Assembly (NCBI GenBank): GCA_003250235.1
Contig: QKGY01000147.1
Location: 1-6,668, forward strand
DNA from: Desulfuromonadaceae bacterium
GTDB taxonomy: Bacteria > Desulfobacterota > Desulfuromonadia > Desulfuromonadales > SZUA-540
Direction: 5' to 3'
Length of the DNA stretch: 6,668 nt
Part shown: positions 5,288-6,668 of the stretch, piece after piece
Layout: every line of letters starts with the position of its first letter
How positions within the stretch are numbered: position 1 is the first letter of the stretch
Program-made: the position numbers and the translations under genes
Notes under the pieces: model-generated
Told to the model about the DNA's origin: nothing
Database searches by the model: none
What the model saw: only the letters and a program-made list of their open reading frames with translations

Positions 5288-6668
5288 GGTCGGACGACTC
5301 CGGTATCGGGATTTTCCAGTCGTTCCCTGGATGTCGGTTTCGCATCGCCTTCCGGCTCCCGGTTCCACCACCCCCCCCCGAGCGCCTGGAAGAGCGCCGC
5401 GGTGTCGGAATACCGCAGGGTCTGGACCTGGACCAGGCCGATCCGCGCCAGAAGGTACTGGCGCTGCGCGTTGAGAAGCGACAGATAGCTCGACGCACCG
5501 TAGCGGAACTGTTTCTGCGCGAGGTCGAGGCTTTCGCGCGCGGCCGCCTCGGCCTCCGCCTGCGCCTTGAGCGTCACGGCGTCGGATTCCAGCGCCTTCA
5601 GCACGTCAGCCACCTCCCGGAACGCCTGGAGGACCGTCTCCCGGTACTGCGCCACGGCCTGATCATATGCGGCAATGGCGGCTCGCCGTTTTGCGGTCAG
5701 TTCCCCTCCCCGGAAGAGCGGCTGGAGCACCCCGGCGCCAAGATTCCAGACAGACGTCCCGGAGGCGAACAGATCCGAGGCCTGTAACGCCTGCGACCCG
5801 AAACTTCCGGTCAGGGTAAGCTGCGGGTAGAGATTCGCCGTGGCCACGCCGATCCGGGCGGATGCCGCATGCAAAAGCGCTTCTGCGGCGAGGATGTCCG
5901 GGCGCTGGCGCGCCAGCGACGACGGGAGGCTCACAGGCAGCTCCCCCGGCAATTGCAACCCTTCGAGCTCGAACTCGGGAAGGTCCGCCGCATCGGCGGG
6001 GAACCTGCCGGCCAGGATCGCAAGCAGGTGGCGCGTCTGGGCAAGCCGCTTCTCCAGGGCAGGCACGAGCACCCGCGTCTGGGCCACCTGCGCGCGCTGG
6101 GGAAGCACCTCGACGAGCGCCGTGCCTCCGAGCTGCAACTGCCTCTCGACGAGCGCGAGCTGCTGCTCTTCCGCCGTCAGGATCTCCCGGGTCGCCCGGA
6201 TCTGGGCGCGCAGCGACGCCTCCTGCATCGCAGTTACGACCAGGTTCGAGGTGAGCGTTAGCCAGGCGCCCTCCAGCTGGAATCGCTGGAAATCGACCTC
6301 CGCACCCGCTGCCTCCACCGCCCGCCGCGTGCCGCCGAACAGGTCAAGGTCGTACGAGACGTTCACCGAGGCGTTATAGAGAGTGAAGGTAGGATTCGTG
6401 TTTCCCGTTTGGCCGAACGACTCCCCTGAGACTTGCTGGCGGCTTGCCGACGCGTTCGCGTCGACCTGCGGAAAAAGTGCGCCGAACTGCGCCCGGCGGT
6501 TCTCCTCGGCCACGCGGAGCGTCGCTTGTGCCGCCGAAAGCGTCGGGCTGTCCTCAAGCGCCTGCCGGATCAGCCGGTCCAGCGCCTCGGAACGAAACAG
6601 CGCCCACCACAGGGGGGGAATGTCCTCTCCGGAGACGAACCGCTGTGTTCCCCCGCCGGCGACCTTTG
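5284..6668 (-). CDS. Outer-membrane efflux channel, NodT/OprM-type (N-terminus outside the window)
   Basis: Outer-membrane factor that forms the trimeric exit duct of the pump. The frame is open from the window edge to TGA at 5284-5286, giving 460 visible residues; family members have about 470-490, so some 20-40 residues including the signal peptide, and possibly a lipid-anchor cysteine, are missing. A GTG at 6513 is internal and not the true start, because typical family sequence lies before it (QRFVSGEDIPPLWWALF, then LDRLIRQALEDSPTLSAAQA). The two halves are OEP repeats of alpha-hairpin plus beta-strand. The second opens with the NodT-type signature RQRPDILAAEALLHAASARI at 5865-5924, followed by GVATANLYPQLTLTG, and ends near LFQALGGGWWN. 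The gene is first among the three pump genes seen, and its stop overlaps the adaptor start. A run of nine G encodes the three glycines before WW. Whether it is a lipoprotein cannot be seen. Confidence 0.95.
   Translation of the reverse strand, partial: KVAGGGTQRFVSGEDIPPLWWALFRSEALDRLIRQALEDSPTLSAAQATLRVAEENRRAQFGALFPQVDANASASRQQVSGESFGQTGNTNPTFTLYNASVNVSYDLDLFGGTRRAVEAAGAEVDFQRFQLEGAWLTLTSNLVVTAMQEASLRAQIRATREILTAEEQQLALVERQLQLGGTALVEVLPQRAQVAQTRVLVPALEKRLAQTRHLLAILAGRFPADAADLPEFELEGLQLPGELPVSLPSSLARQRPDILAAEALLHAASARIGVATANLYPQLTLTGSFGSQALQASDLFASGTSVWNLGAGVLQPLFRGGELTAKRRAAIAAYDQAVAQYRETVLQAFREVADVLKALESDAVTLKAQAEAEAAARESLDLAQKQFRYGASSYLSLLNAQRQYLLARIGLVQVQTLRYSDTAALFQALGGGWWNREPEGDAKPTSRERLENPDTGVVRP

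Noticed and set aside
5285..5371. Adaptor start at GTG 5371 instead of ATG 5287
   Set aside because: The extra 28 residues are basic, lie inside the channel gene and would place the membrane anchor away from the N-terminus; the ATGA overlap favours 5287.
4451..5488. 345-residue plus-strand open frame opposite the adaptor gene
   Set aside because: It has the same low-complexity antisense composition and lies opposite a well-supported adaptor; no domain is visible.
1..6668. CRISPR arrays, tRNA or rRNA genes, insertion sequences, attachment sites
   Set aside because: I saw no spaced direct repeats, RNA-gene motifs, transposase-like frames or terminal inverted repeats; nearly all bases are accounted for by four genes.

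Overview
The window is GC-rich and all supportable genes lie on the minus strand. In transcription order (right to left) it holds the 3' part of an outer-membrane channel gene, a membrane-fusion (periplasmic adaptor) protein gene, a full-length RND inner-membrane transporter gene, and, after a 173-base gap, most of a membrane-bound sensor histidine kinase gene. Both outer genes run off the window: the channel lacks its N-terminus and the kinase lacks its last few residues.

A three-part RND pump with an outer-membrane factor means a Gram-negative (double-membrane) bacterium. The channel-adaptor-pump gene order, the pump subtype (MexI/MexW-like HAE-1) and the style of the kinase N-terminus remind me of Desulfobacterota/Geobacter-like genomes. 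That placement is an impression from memory, not a search result.

Layout: 5284-6668 is the NodT-type channel. Its stop codon overlaps the start of the adaptor (4166-5287) in an ATGA junction. The adaptor stop is three bases from the start of the pump (1064-4162), which has no clear ribosome binding site. The three genes therefore form a tightly coupled operon. The pump uses proton flow to capture substrates in the inner membrane or periplasm, the adaptor bridges the periplasm, and the channel lets the cargo leave the cell. The substrate cannot be read from the sequence.

The gap 891-1063 holds a GC-rich hairpin without a T-run, a strong AGGAGG followed by an in-frame ATA, and a second ribosome binding site in front of the TTG that I take as the kinase start. 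The kinase could sense envelope conditions and control the pump, but no response regulator is in the window, so this is only a guess from proximity.

Nothing here looks like a new system. The points most worth a second look are a run of nine G in the channel gene, where a one-base gain or a -1 slip would join channel and adaptor in frame; sequence departures of the pump from AcrB; a Cys-x-Cys pair in the adaptor; and the unresolved kinase start.
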